The position numbers and the translations under genes were made by a program. The notes beneath the pieces are model-generated. The model ran no database searches and was not told the origin of the DNA. It was given only the letters and a program-made list of their open reading frames with translations. Shown here one piece after another: positions 53,599 to 62,600 of a stretch of DNA of 64,000 bases. Position 1 is the stretch's first letter. Each line of letters starts with the position of its first letter. This DNA comes from Winogradskyella wichelsiae (GTDB taxonomy: Bacteria > Bacteroidota > Bacteroidia > Flavobacteriales > Flavobacteriaceae), in assembly GCF_013403925.1 (NCBI RefSeq), contig NZ_JABFDJ010000002.1, forward strand, positions 434,001 through 498,000, in the 5' to 3' direction.

Positions 53599-54786
53599 TT
53601 ATATAAATTTTAATAATTCTTGTTTGCTTGGAATTATACCTTCAGACGAAACGTCCATCCATTGCGAAAGGATAGTCGCATAAACAGATCTAAAATCTAC
53701 ACTATATTTTAAATCTCCATTTTTATCTAAATCACTTAAACTAGAAAGATTGTTATAAAAACCAGCTTGCTTTAAATTCTTACCAATTACAAATACATTA
53801 TTTGCAGAACCATGATCGGTACCATTAGCTGCATTTTGTTTTACTCGTCTGCCAAATTCTGAAAACGTTAATAACAATGTATCTTTAAAAGTACCGTTGC
53901 TTTTTAAATCCTCTACAAAAGCAGCAACACCCTCCGCATACTGGGACAACAACTTAGTTTGTCTGTTGTTTTGGTTAGCATGCGTATCAAATCCATTCAA
54001 AGATGTATAAAACACTTTAGTATCCAAATCAGAATTAATAAATTGAGACACATTTTTAAGCTGTTTAGCAAATCTATTTTGAGGATAAGTTGTTTGCGAC
54101 GCTTGCACTTTAGTGTTTTCAAAAATATAATTGGCAGAAGATTTTGCTTCAATCATAGTCTGATACAGATATCCTAAATTATGTTCACTTAAATGAGCAT
54201 CATTATAGTGATCAAGCACTTTTTTAAAATAAGGATCCTTGGATGTATTATAAAGTACTTTATAATCATTCGTCGCAATTCCATTAAAGTGTTCGCCTTT
54301 CATAGCTAAACTAAGTTGCTCATCCATTTCTATCGCATTGTAAGGTTTTTTACCATGTTGATCTAAAAAACGCCCCAACCAACCACTTTGTAAATATTGA
54401 TCGGAATTACTTGCTGTTTGCCAAATATCCATAGATCTAAAATGCGAACGCACAGGATTGGGATAACCTACATTATTAATAATGGATAATTCTCCGTTAT
54501 CATACAAAGCACGCAACGGACCTAAACTAGGATGAAAACCCAAATCGTCATTTAATTTGATGATGTTTTTGGTAATCGCTAATTTTGGTCTGGCTTTATA
54601 ATACAAATCATTATTATGTGGAATAATGGTATTAAGCCCATCGTTACCACCCCCTAATTGAATAATAACCAAACGCTTATAACCCAACCGCTCTGAGGCA
54701 ATAGATTCGAATGCTTTTACAAACTTGGGAACAAAAAACAAACTACTCGCTAATGCTGAATTCTTAATAAATTTTCGTCTATCCAT
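53599..54786 (-). CDS. DUF1501 domain-containing exported protein
   Basis: The 395-aa protein, from the ATG at 54786, opens with MDRRKFIKNSALASSLFFVP, a Tat-like signal (an RRKFIK motif). The domain is recognisable from VIIQLGGGNDGLNTIIPHN, HPSLGPLRALYDNGELSIINNVGYP and LLTFSEFGRRVKQNAANGTDHGSAN, a sulfatase-like metal fold. An upstream start at 54831 would overlap the DUF1800 gene and block the signal. The two genes stand 2 bases apart and recur together in Bacteroidota and Planctomycetes. Confidence 0.9.
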   Translation of the reverse strand: MDRRKFIKNSALASSLFFVPKFVKAFESIASERLGYKRLVIIQLGGGNDGLNTIIPHNNDLYYKARPKLAITKNIIKLNDDLGFHPSLGPLRALYDNGELSIINNVGYPNPVRSHFRSMDIWQTASNSDQYLQSGWLGRFLDQHGKKPYNAIEMDEQLSLAMKGEHFNGIATNDYKVLYNTSKDPYFKKVLDHYNDAHLSEHNLGYLYQTMIEAKSSANYIFENTKVQASQTTYPQNRFAKQLKNVSQFINSDLDTKVFYTSLNGFDTHANQNNRQTKLLSQYAEGVAAFVEDLKSNGTFKDTLLLTFSEFGRRVKQNAANGTDHGSANNVFVIGKNLKQAGFYNNLSSLSDLDKNGDLKYSVDFRSVYATILSQWMDVSSEGIIPSKQELLKFI

Positions 54787-54788
54787 AA

Positions 54789-56150
54789 TTAACACATTTG
54801 ATATTCCGGTAAAGACATTAGTTGAATACAATACTCTTTTTTAGAGGAAGTATTCATGGTTTTTAAATAGTCTAAAGTCCCGCTATAAATAGTTCCTTGT
54901 ATCAGATATTCTTCAAGGTTTTTGGTTGTAGCACTTGCAAAATTTTCTAAAAAAGCAGTCCAATCAGCTGTTGTTTTAAAAGGCAATTTCCCTTTATTTT
55001 TATATAATGCTTTTTTTGATAATTCCCTGTTTTCACCTGTAGAAATTAATGCATTGTTCAGTAGTGTTGATGGTAATTTTAAACGTACCATAATAGTATT
55101 GGCATCAATCCAAGACTTATCTCCTTTCCAACCTGCAACATTTGGTGCATCTAATAAGGTTTGACCTAGAATTTTTTGAATTCTTAAGACGTCTTTTTCT
55201 TTTTCAAACTGAATAGGCACTGTATTTATCATTCCTACCAAATAATCTACAGGTGATTTTATTTTTGAACCTATATTTTCTTCTTTATAAAACCAATCAG
55301 ATAGAAATACAAAACGCATTAGGTTTTCAATGTTATAATCTTTAAAAAACACATCTGTCATAGCTTCAATATATTTTTTATTTGGTGTAGGATTCACAAA
55401 ATAGCGATAAATTTTATCTGAAATAAAACGCGCGCATTTTTTATCATCTAGTATAATATCAATAATGTCATCTCCATCATATTTCCCTATTCTATTTAAA
55501 AAAACTTTAGATTCATTATCTCGTTGAGACTCTCTATGAATAAAACCCCCTTCAAAATCATGATTATACCCTGTAAATGCCCGTGCACTTTCTTTTATAT
55601 CTTTCTCAGAATATTGTCCTTCTCCTAGCGTAAAAAGCTCCATTAACTCGCGAGCAAAATTTTCATTAGGTCTATTCTTTCGATTTTGTTTACCATTTAA
55701 ATATCTCAGCATTGCAGCTTCTTTAGAAACAGCTTTTACAAAACCTCTAAAATCTCCTAAGGCAAAATAGCGAAGTGTATTATTGTATTGTTGCGCATAT
55801 AAAGGATTTCTCTCTCTACAAACAAAATGATTCGCCCAAAACAGAGTCATGCGCTCTCTTAACAATTCCGTTGGGTTAATAAGTCGCTTAACCCAAGCAT
55901 AATTGAGATCTAAAATTTTCTTTGCTCCTTTTTGATTGATCTCCTTTGCTAATTCTGGATAATTTTTAAGATCAATAGAACTTATGCCATCTAAATAAGA
56001 CAAGTCTATGGTTAGTGGCGAAAATGCCTTAGAATCCTTAAATAAATCAGCAACAGCTTCTGTTCTATTTTTAGAAATAGATTTAAGCTTTTTTGGATGA
56101 ACACCAAAACCAGCACGCCAAAATAAATGTTGAAGTTCTTGCTGCGTCAT
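54789..56150 (-). CDS. DUF1800 domain-containing protein
   Basis: The 453-aa protein has the family's order: QQELQHLFWRAGFGVHPK at the N-terminus, LRERMTLFWANHFV, NENFARELMELFTLGEGQYSEKDIKESARAFTGY in the middle and the C-terminal LLDAPNVAGWKGDKSWIDANT. The family is unassigned biochemically but always sits beside a DUF1501 gene. It lacks a signal peptide. The pair probably forms a shared system. Confidence 0.9.
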   Translation of the reverse strand: MTQQELQHLFWRAGFGVHPKKLKSISKNRTEAVADLFKDSKAFSPLTIDLSYLDGISSIDLKNYPELAKEINQKGAKKILDLNYAWVKRLINPTELLRERMTLFWANHFVCRERNPLYAQQYNNTLRYFALGDFRGFVKAVSKEAAMLRYLNGKQNRKNRPNENFARELMELFTLGEGQYSEKDIKESARAFTGYNHDFEGGFIHRESQRDNESKVFLNRIGKYDGDDIIDIILDDKKCARFISDKIYRYFVNPTPNKKYIEAMTDVFFKDYNIENLMRFVFLSDWFYKEENIGSKIKSPVDYLVGMINTVPIQFEKEKDVLRIQKILGQTLLDAPNVAGWKGDKSWIDANTIMVRLKLPSTLLNNALISTGENRELSKKALYKNKGKLPFKTTADWTAFLENFASATTKNLEEYLIQGTIYSGTLDYLKTMNTSSKKEYCIQLMSLPEYQMC

Positions 56151-56267
56151 ATTGATATCGTTTAATTAAAGTATATTTAAAATACAACCACCTATATACA
56201 ACAAACGAATTTTATTTTAAGATATTCTAGACCGTCGCATTTATTTAAAAACCAATACTTAAAATAA

Positions 56268-56975
56268 CTAATTTAAAAATCTAGATATTAAATCTCTTTT
56301 CCCAATGTTAAATGCCAAACCTATACCAACATTGTTATAAGCTCCTTTTCTAAAGACATCTTCTAATTCATTGGGCACCATAATGTCTGTTTTTGCAATA
56401 CTATAAGCATAATCTAAATAAACCATTACAACGCTATTTAATTCATACCTTATATAAATTCCATAATTACTTAAACGACTATGATCTATTTGATATGCCT
56501 GGTTTGAACCCGAAGATTGTTTGTTTTTAAAACGTGCACTACCTGTAACAGAGGCTACAACACCTAATCTCAGCTTATCTGTAGGTAAAAATTCATAACC
56601 AATATTTAATAACTCTTCGTTTACTTTTGTTTTTTTATAATTACCAACGACAGACTGATCTTTTACATCGAAAAAATTATAATTCAACGAAAAACCAATA
56701 AAAAACTGTTTATAAAGATAGAGTTGAAAACCAAAATCTAAACCAGAATTCCCTTCTAAACCTTGACCAATAAAGTTATTACCAGCTGTAATAGGCAGAT
56801 TAAAACCATTAGACAACACTACAAACGTTTGTCTTTCCCTAGAGCTAAATATAGATGACTCTGCTGCTGCTTCATTTTTAGAATCTAGCTTATCTTCGTC
56901 TTGTGCCGAAGCAAAAAGACTGAGCATTAAACATAGCAGAGCAATGATCTTTTTAATAAGTAAATGTAAACTCAT
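56268..56975 (-). CDS. Outer-membrane beta-barrel protein
   Basis: The 235-aa protein has a signal peptide (LLIKKIIALLCLMLSLFASAQ), an unstructured start (residues 25-45) and then alternating strands that end in GIGLAFNIGKRDLISRFLN. The pattern is a small outer-membrane barrel. It starts inside the end of the lipoprotein gene upstream (23 bases of overlap), so its translation is coupled to that gene. Confidence 0.75.
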   Translation of the reverse strand: MSLHLLIKKIIALLCLMLSLFASAQDEDKLDSKNEAAAESSIFSSRERQTFVVLSNGFNLPITAGNNFIGQGLEGNSGLDFGFQLYLYKQFFIGFSLNYNFFDVKDQSVVGNYKKTKVNEELLNIGYEFLPTDKLRLGVVASVTGSARFKNKQSSGSNQAYQIDHSRLSNYGIYIRYELNSVVMVYLDYAYSIAKTDIMVPNELEDVFRKGAYNNVGIGLAFNIGKRDLISRFLN

Positions 56976-57660
56976 AAGTAGGCTCGTTAATTATAAAGGT
57001 TTCTATTATTTCCGGTTGATCGTTAATGGAATAAATGAATTCTATAGTAGAACCAACGGTTGTGACTAAAGTACTTTCTCTATCTGAATTAATATCATTC
57101 AGTATCCAGCTTTCAAAAACATCTTCATAGCAATAACTTTCACCTTCAACTAAAATTCCTTCTTCGTAATATGCTTCAAAATATACATTTTCATATTTAA
57201 GCGAATAAGACAACGTATTGCCCTCACCACTAATTCTAGAAATATTATAATTAACTATTCCTATCGTTTTTAATTCAATAGTTTCGAGATTAAAAACTAA
57301 ATCTGACGGTACATAGTCTATAATATTTGTATAATAATTATACTTAGAATAACTATCCCCAGCATCAATTTCTATTGAAAAATCAGCATCGTTGTCAAAC
57401 AAAGAAACTACTGAAAAATCCCCATTGCTATCGCTAAAATTTCTTCCTAAATTATATTGATCACTTCCACTAGGTCCTGGAGCAAAAAAAGCCCCCCTCC
57501 CTCTTTGCGTATAAACACCAACCTCTGCACCAGCAATTGGCACACCAAAACCATCAACAACTTTGCCTTTTACAAGGATTCTAATATCATCTTCAAATTT
57601 AGTTTCACAACTATAAAAAGAAAATAGCAAACAAATAATGACAAGAAATTTAATATTCAT
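56953..57660 (-). CDS. Lipoprotein with carboxypeptidase regulatory-like domain
   Basis: The 235-aa protein has a lipoprotein signal (MNIKFLVIICLLFSFYSC, Cys18) and a carboxypeptidase regulatory-like sandwich at about residues 28-110 (VKGKVVDGFGVPIAGAEVGVY, SDSNGDFSVVSLFDNDAD). The rest is beta-rich with no motif. The surface anchor and the coupled barrel suggest an outer-membrane pair. The target is unknown. Confidence 0.75.
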   Translation of the reverse strand: MNIKFLVIICLLFSFYSCETKFEDDIRILVKGKVVDGFGVPIAGAEVGVYTQRGRGAFFAPGPSGSDQYNLGRNFSDSNGDFSVVSLFDNDADFSIEIDAGDSYSKYNYYTNIIDYVPSDLVFNLETIELKTIGIVNYNISRISGEGNTLSYSLKYENVYFEAYYEEGILVEGESYCYEDVFESWILNDINSDRESTLVTTVGSTIEFIYSINDQPEIIETFIINEPTYEFTFTY

Positions 57661-57733
57661 AGTTATAATTTTACCCCTTCAAGTTATAGATGTCATTTAT
57701 ATGAAAAGGTCGCGTCTCACAATGTAAAAAAAT

Positions 57734-57764
57734 AAAGCCACATCTTTTCGATGTGGCTTTTATC
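57734..57764 (-). terminator. Intrinsic terminator after the aldehyde dehydrogenase gene
   Basis: Stem aaagccacatc / gatgtggcttt (11 bp) with a 5-base loop. On the minus strand a T-rich run (tattttttt) follows. It lies 23 bases past the stop of the ALDH gene at 57787. Confidence 0.8.
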
Positions 57765-57786
57765 ATTTTAAAAACTTAACCTTTGC

Positions 57787-59340
57787 TTAAAGATCAAATT
57801 TTATGCCTTGAGCTAATGGTAATTCATCAGAGTAATTAACTGTGTTTGTTTGTCTACGCATGTAAACTTTCCAAGCATCAGAACCAGACTCACGCCCACC
57901 TCCTGTTTCTTTTTCACCACCGAATGCTCCACCAATTTCGGCACCAGAAGTTCCTATATTTACATTAGCAATTCCACAATCTGAACCAGCATAAGATAAG
58001 AACTTCTCTGCTTCTTTCATTTCGTTAGTCATAATGGCTGATGACAAACCTTGAGCTACACCATTCTGTTTCCCAATTGCATTTTCAACTTCTCCAGAAT
58101 ACTTCATTAAATATAATATTGGAGCAAATGTTTCATGTTGTACAATTTCAAAATGATTTTCAGCTTCAATAATTGCTGGTTTTACGTAGCAACCACTTTC
58201 AAAACCTTCACCTTCTAAAACACCTCCTTCAACTAAAACATTACCTCCTTCTGTTTTTGCTTTTTCAATAGCAGCTAAATACGTATTTACAGAATCTTTG
58301 TCTATTAATGGTCCAACGTGATTGTTTTCATCTAACGGATTACCAATCTTAATTTGTCCGTAAGCACCAACAATAGCATCACGTACTTTATCGTAAACCG
58401 ACTCGTGAATAATTAATCGACGTGTCGATGTACAACGTTGCCCACAAGTACCAACAGCACCAAATACAGCACCAGGAACTACAACTTTTAAATCAGCAGT
58501 TGGCGTAATTATAATAGCATTGTTTCCTCCTAATTCTAATAAAGATTTACCAAAACGTTCCGCTACTGTTGTACCAACAATACGCCCCATTCTAGTAGAA
58601 CCTGTTGCAGAAACTAAGGGAATTCTAGTATCTGTAGTCATCATTTCACCAACTTTGTAATCTCCATTTATGATACAAGAAATGCCTTCTGGTAAATTGT
58701 TTTCTTTTAAAATGCCTGCAATAATATTTTGACATGCTATAGAGCATAACAATGATTTTTCAGAAGCTTTCCAAACACAAACATCCCCACAAATCCATGC
58801 TAAAGCTGTATTCCAAGCCCAGACTGCTACTGGGAAGTTAAATGCAGAAATAATACCAACCACACCAATGGGATGCCATTGCTCTCTCATTACGTGACCT
58901 GGACGTTCTGAAGGAATGGTCTGTCCATTTAATTGACGTGATAAACCCACTGCAAAATCACAGATATCAATCATTTCTTGAACCTCTCCATAACCTTCTT
59001 GCAAAGATTTACCCATTTCGTAAGACACTAATTTCCCTAATGGTTCTTTTAAATCTCTTAATTTATTTCCAAACTGACGAACAATTTCACCACGTTGTGG
59101 AGCAGGTACATCTCTCCAAATTTTAAATGCACCAGTTGCTGCATCCATCACTTTGTCGTAATCCGCTCTTGTTGTCGTTTTTACTTTAGCTATTAATTTG
59201 CCATCCACAGGAGAATATGACTCAATAATTTCTCCATTAGAAAAATTATTAGAACCCGTTGAAGACCCTTCATTTATAGCTGCAACACCTAACTGCTTTA
59301 AGGCTTCTTTTATTCCGAAATCGGTAGCTACTGCTTCCAT
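57787..59340 (-). CDS. Aldehyde dehydrogenase, ALDH7 (antiquitin-like) type
   Basis: The 517-aa enzyme has the NAD site GIISAFNFPVAVWAWNTALA, the GSTRMGRIVG segment, the base Glu in LLELGGNN and the nucleophile Cys in GAVGTCGQRCTSTRR. The ending GAFGGEKETGGGRESGSDAW fits family 7, whose members oxidise alpha-aminoadipate semialdehyde in lysine degradation. No other lysine catabolic genes are in the window, so the substrate stays inferred. Confidence 0.93.
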   Translation of the reverse strand: MEAVATDFGIKEALKQLGVAAINEGSSTGSNNFSNGEIIESYSPVDGKLIAKVKTTTRADYDKVMDAATGAFKIWRDVPAPQRGEIVRQFGNKLRDLKEPLGKLVSYEMGKSLQEGYGEVQEMIDICDFAVGLSRQLNGQTIPSERPGHVMREQWHPIGVVGIISAFNFPVAVWAWNTALAWICGDVCVWKASEKSLLCSIACQNIIAGILKENNLPEGISCIINGDYKVGEMMTTDTRIPLVSATGSTRMGRIVGTTVAERFGKSLLELGGNNAIIITPTADLKVVVPGAVFGAVGTCGQRCTSTRRLIIHESVYDKVRDAIVGAYGQIKIGNPLDENNHVGPLIDKDSVNTYLAAIEKAKTEGGNVLVEGGVLEGEGFESGCYVKPAIIEAENHFEIVQHETFAPILYLMKYSGEVENAIGKQNGVAQGLSSAIMTNEMKEAEKFLSYAGSDCGIANVNIGTSGAEIGGAFGGEKETGGGRESGSDAWKVYMRRQTNTVNYSDELPLAQGIKFDL

Positions 59341-59669
59341 ATTTGCTTATTTTTTATAAATTATTTAGTTTCTTCACGAAGTTACTAATAAAATGTTAGT
59401 TAGTCGAAACACAACTCTCTTTAATCATGTAACTTTGAAGTGCAATTAAACAGAAACATTAAATTGGTAAAAATTACTTGTATTATTTATAAAAAAATAA
59501 CTTTGTATAGTGAAACAATTTTGATTTGATTAACTCATTTAAACACAAAAACAAACTTTAAGAGTTATTTAACAAAAGCAATAAGTCTAAATACTAAAAA
59601 ATTAGCGTACTTATTTAACAAGAATAAACTTACCTTTATTTAGCTAAGCCTTTAATTATAAACATCATC
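59341..59669. other. 329-base divergent intergenic region
   Basis: This interval separates the divergent ALDH and alpha-2-macroglobulin genes. It contains one good plus-strand promoter (59478-59505) and no RNA gene, repeat or ORF that I can support. The rest is AT-rich and without clear structure. Confidence 0.55.
59478..59505 (+). promoter_or_regulatory. Promoter of the alpha-2-macroglobulin gene
   Basis: TTG (59478-59480), 17 bases and TAACTTTG (59498-59505) match the flavobacterial consensus in both parts and spacing. The leader to the ATG at 59670 would be about 158 bases, the longest in the window. Confidence 0.6.
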
Positions 59670-62600
59670 ATGAATATCAAAAAACACCTTATCCTACTTT
59701 TTATTCTAGCTTTTGCTTTTTCTTGTAAAGACAAAACTGTAGAAACTGATAATATTTTTAAATACAAAGATTATATCAGCTACACCACATCTGGACTAGT
59801 TTCTGTTGCAGACCCAATAAAAATTAGTTTATCAGACTCAGTTAGTGGATGGGAAATAAATAAAACATTGCCTGCTGAATTGGTAAAAATTACTCCTCAT
59901 GTTCAAGGAGAATTAAAAGCCATGAATAATCACACGCTTCTTTTTACTCCAGATGAAAATTTAGAATCAGCAACAGAATATACGGTAAATGTAGATTTAA
60001 GTGACATCTACAAGGACATACCTTCAGAATTTGAAGATTACACTTTTCAATTCAAAACTATTACACCTAGTTTTATTGTTACCACACAAAACTTACAATC
60101 TTACAGTAAAGAGTGGCAATATCTTCATGCCCAACTGCGCTCTGCCGATATTATTTCACTAAAACAAGCGAAACAATTAGTATCTGCTTCTCAAAACTCT
60201 AAATCTTTAAAGCTAGCATGGAATGAAGCTAATGAAAATTCAAAATTCTTTGAATTTAAAATTGACAGCATCAATAGATTATTAGAAGACAGTAATATTG
60301 ATGTACAATGGGATGGAAAAGCTATAAAAGCAGAAAATAAAGGTAAAAATTCGATAACAATTCCTGGTAAGAATAATTTTACAATTGTAAATACCAATAT
60401 CATTCAAAGCCCTGAGCAATTTTTATCTTTAAACTTTTCGGATCCCTTATTAAAGCAACAAAATTTTGCAGGATTAGTATCTATTCAAGGCGTTAGAAAT
60501 CCAAAATATATTGTAGATGGAAACGTATTAAAGGTTTATCCGAACACAAAATTAACTGGAGACATATTAGTTGAAGTCTTTAAAGGTATAAAAAGCACAG
60601 ATGGTTTTAAATTAAAGAATACTTTTTCTGAAACCTTAACTTTTGAAGAATTAAAACCTCAAGTTAGATTAATCAGTAACGGAACAATTCTTCCAAATTC
60701 AGACAACTTAAAATTCAATTTTGAAGCTGTTAGCTTAAGTAAAGTAGATGTTAGGATTATTAAAATATTTGAAGATAACGTACTTCAGTTTTTACAAGAT
60801 TATAATATTGATGACAATAATCAATATTCAATTAAAAAAGTTGGACGACGTATTGCTAAAGAAACTATAACTTTAATTCAAGAAGAAAACCAAAACACAG
60901 GAAAATGGAAAGCTTATAGCATCGATTTATCTAAATATCTTACATCAGACCCTGGAGCTATTTACAGGGTAGAATTAAGTTTTAAAAAGGAATACTCTTT
61001 ATATAACTGTGACTCAAATGCAACTGCAACTAATATTGAAGAGGACGATTATTACGATGATTATTATGATGACGATTATTATGCTTCAGAAGATTTATCA
61101 GAAGCGGAAGAAGACCAACTTGAAGAACGCTATTGGGACAACTTAAGCTATAGCTACAGAAACACCAATTACAGATGGAGAGATAGAGAAAATCCTTGTA
61201 CAAACTCTTACTATAACTACGAAGGCCATATTGTCTCTCAAAACATCATTAGTTCTAATCTTGGTATAATTTCTAAACAAGGCACAGCCAATAATTATTT
61301 CTTTGCGGTAACCAACATTTTAAACACAAAACCAGAAAGTGATACAAAAATCACTTTATATAATTACCAACAACAGGAATTAGCCAATGGAACCACAGAT
61401 GACCAAGGAATATTAAAAATTGATGCTAAAAATAAAGCTTCATTTGCCACAGCAACCAAAGGTAAAAGTGTAAGCTATATAAAATTAGAGGACGGAAATT
61501 CTCTATCTCTAAGTAAGTTTGATGTTTCTGGAAACAAGCTTCAACGCGGATTAAAAGGTTACATCTATGGAGAACGTGGTGTTTGGAGACCTGGTGATAG
61601 CTTATTTTTAACTTTCATGTTGAATGACAACGCCAATAAATTACCAAAACGTCATCCTGTAAAATTAGAAATCACAGATCCTGTTGGAAAATTAGTTTAC
61701 AGAAAAATCTCTATAGATAACCTCAATCATTTCTATGATTTTATAGTTCCGACCTCAACCGATTACAAAACCGGAAACTATAATGCAACGGTTTCTGTTG
61801 GTGGTGCTACATTTTCAAAAAGTTTAAAAATTGAAACTGTAAAACCAAACCGACTTAAAATAAAAATAGATTTCGAAAAGGAGATTTTAAACAATAACCA
61901 ACCACTTCAAGGAGACTTAAACGTGACTTGGCTGCATGGTGCACCTGCAAAAAACTTAAAAGCTGAAGTTAAAGTAAAATTTGCATCGACTTCAACAAGT
62001 TTTAAAGGCTATAAAAATTATGTTTTTAACGATCCTACACGAACCTTTGATTCTGAAGAAACTAATGTTTTTGAAGGTAATTTAGACGAAGAAGGTAATG
62101 CAACAATTAACTCTAGACTAAATATTGGCAGAAATGCACCAGGAATGCTAACAGCTCAATTTTTAGTTAGAGCTTTTGAAAACGGAGGTGATTTTTCACT
62201 CGATGCTTTTAGCATGCCTTACGCACCTTATGAAAGTTTTGTTGGTTTGCAATCACCAAAAGGAAATAACTACGGTTCTTATTTTACCGATGAAAATCAA
62301 ATTTTTGATATCGCGACTGTAACAGCTGAAGGCAAACCTGTACAAAGAGAAAATGTTGAAGTAAAAGTTTATAAAATTGAATGGCGTTGGTGGTGGAATT
62401 CTTCTTACGATGACTTATCGAGCTACGTATCTAGCAGTTACCACAGACCTGTTCAAACATTTTCAGTAAATACAGGTGCCAACGGTAAAGCTAATTTCAA
62501 ACTTAACATTCCCGAAGAAGAACGCGGTCGTTATTTAATTAGAGTTGTAGATCCTGTAAGCGGACATGCGACAGGTAAAACGGCTTATTTCTATAAAAAC

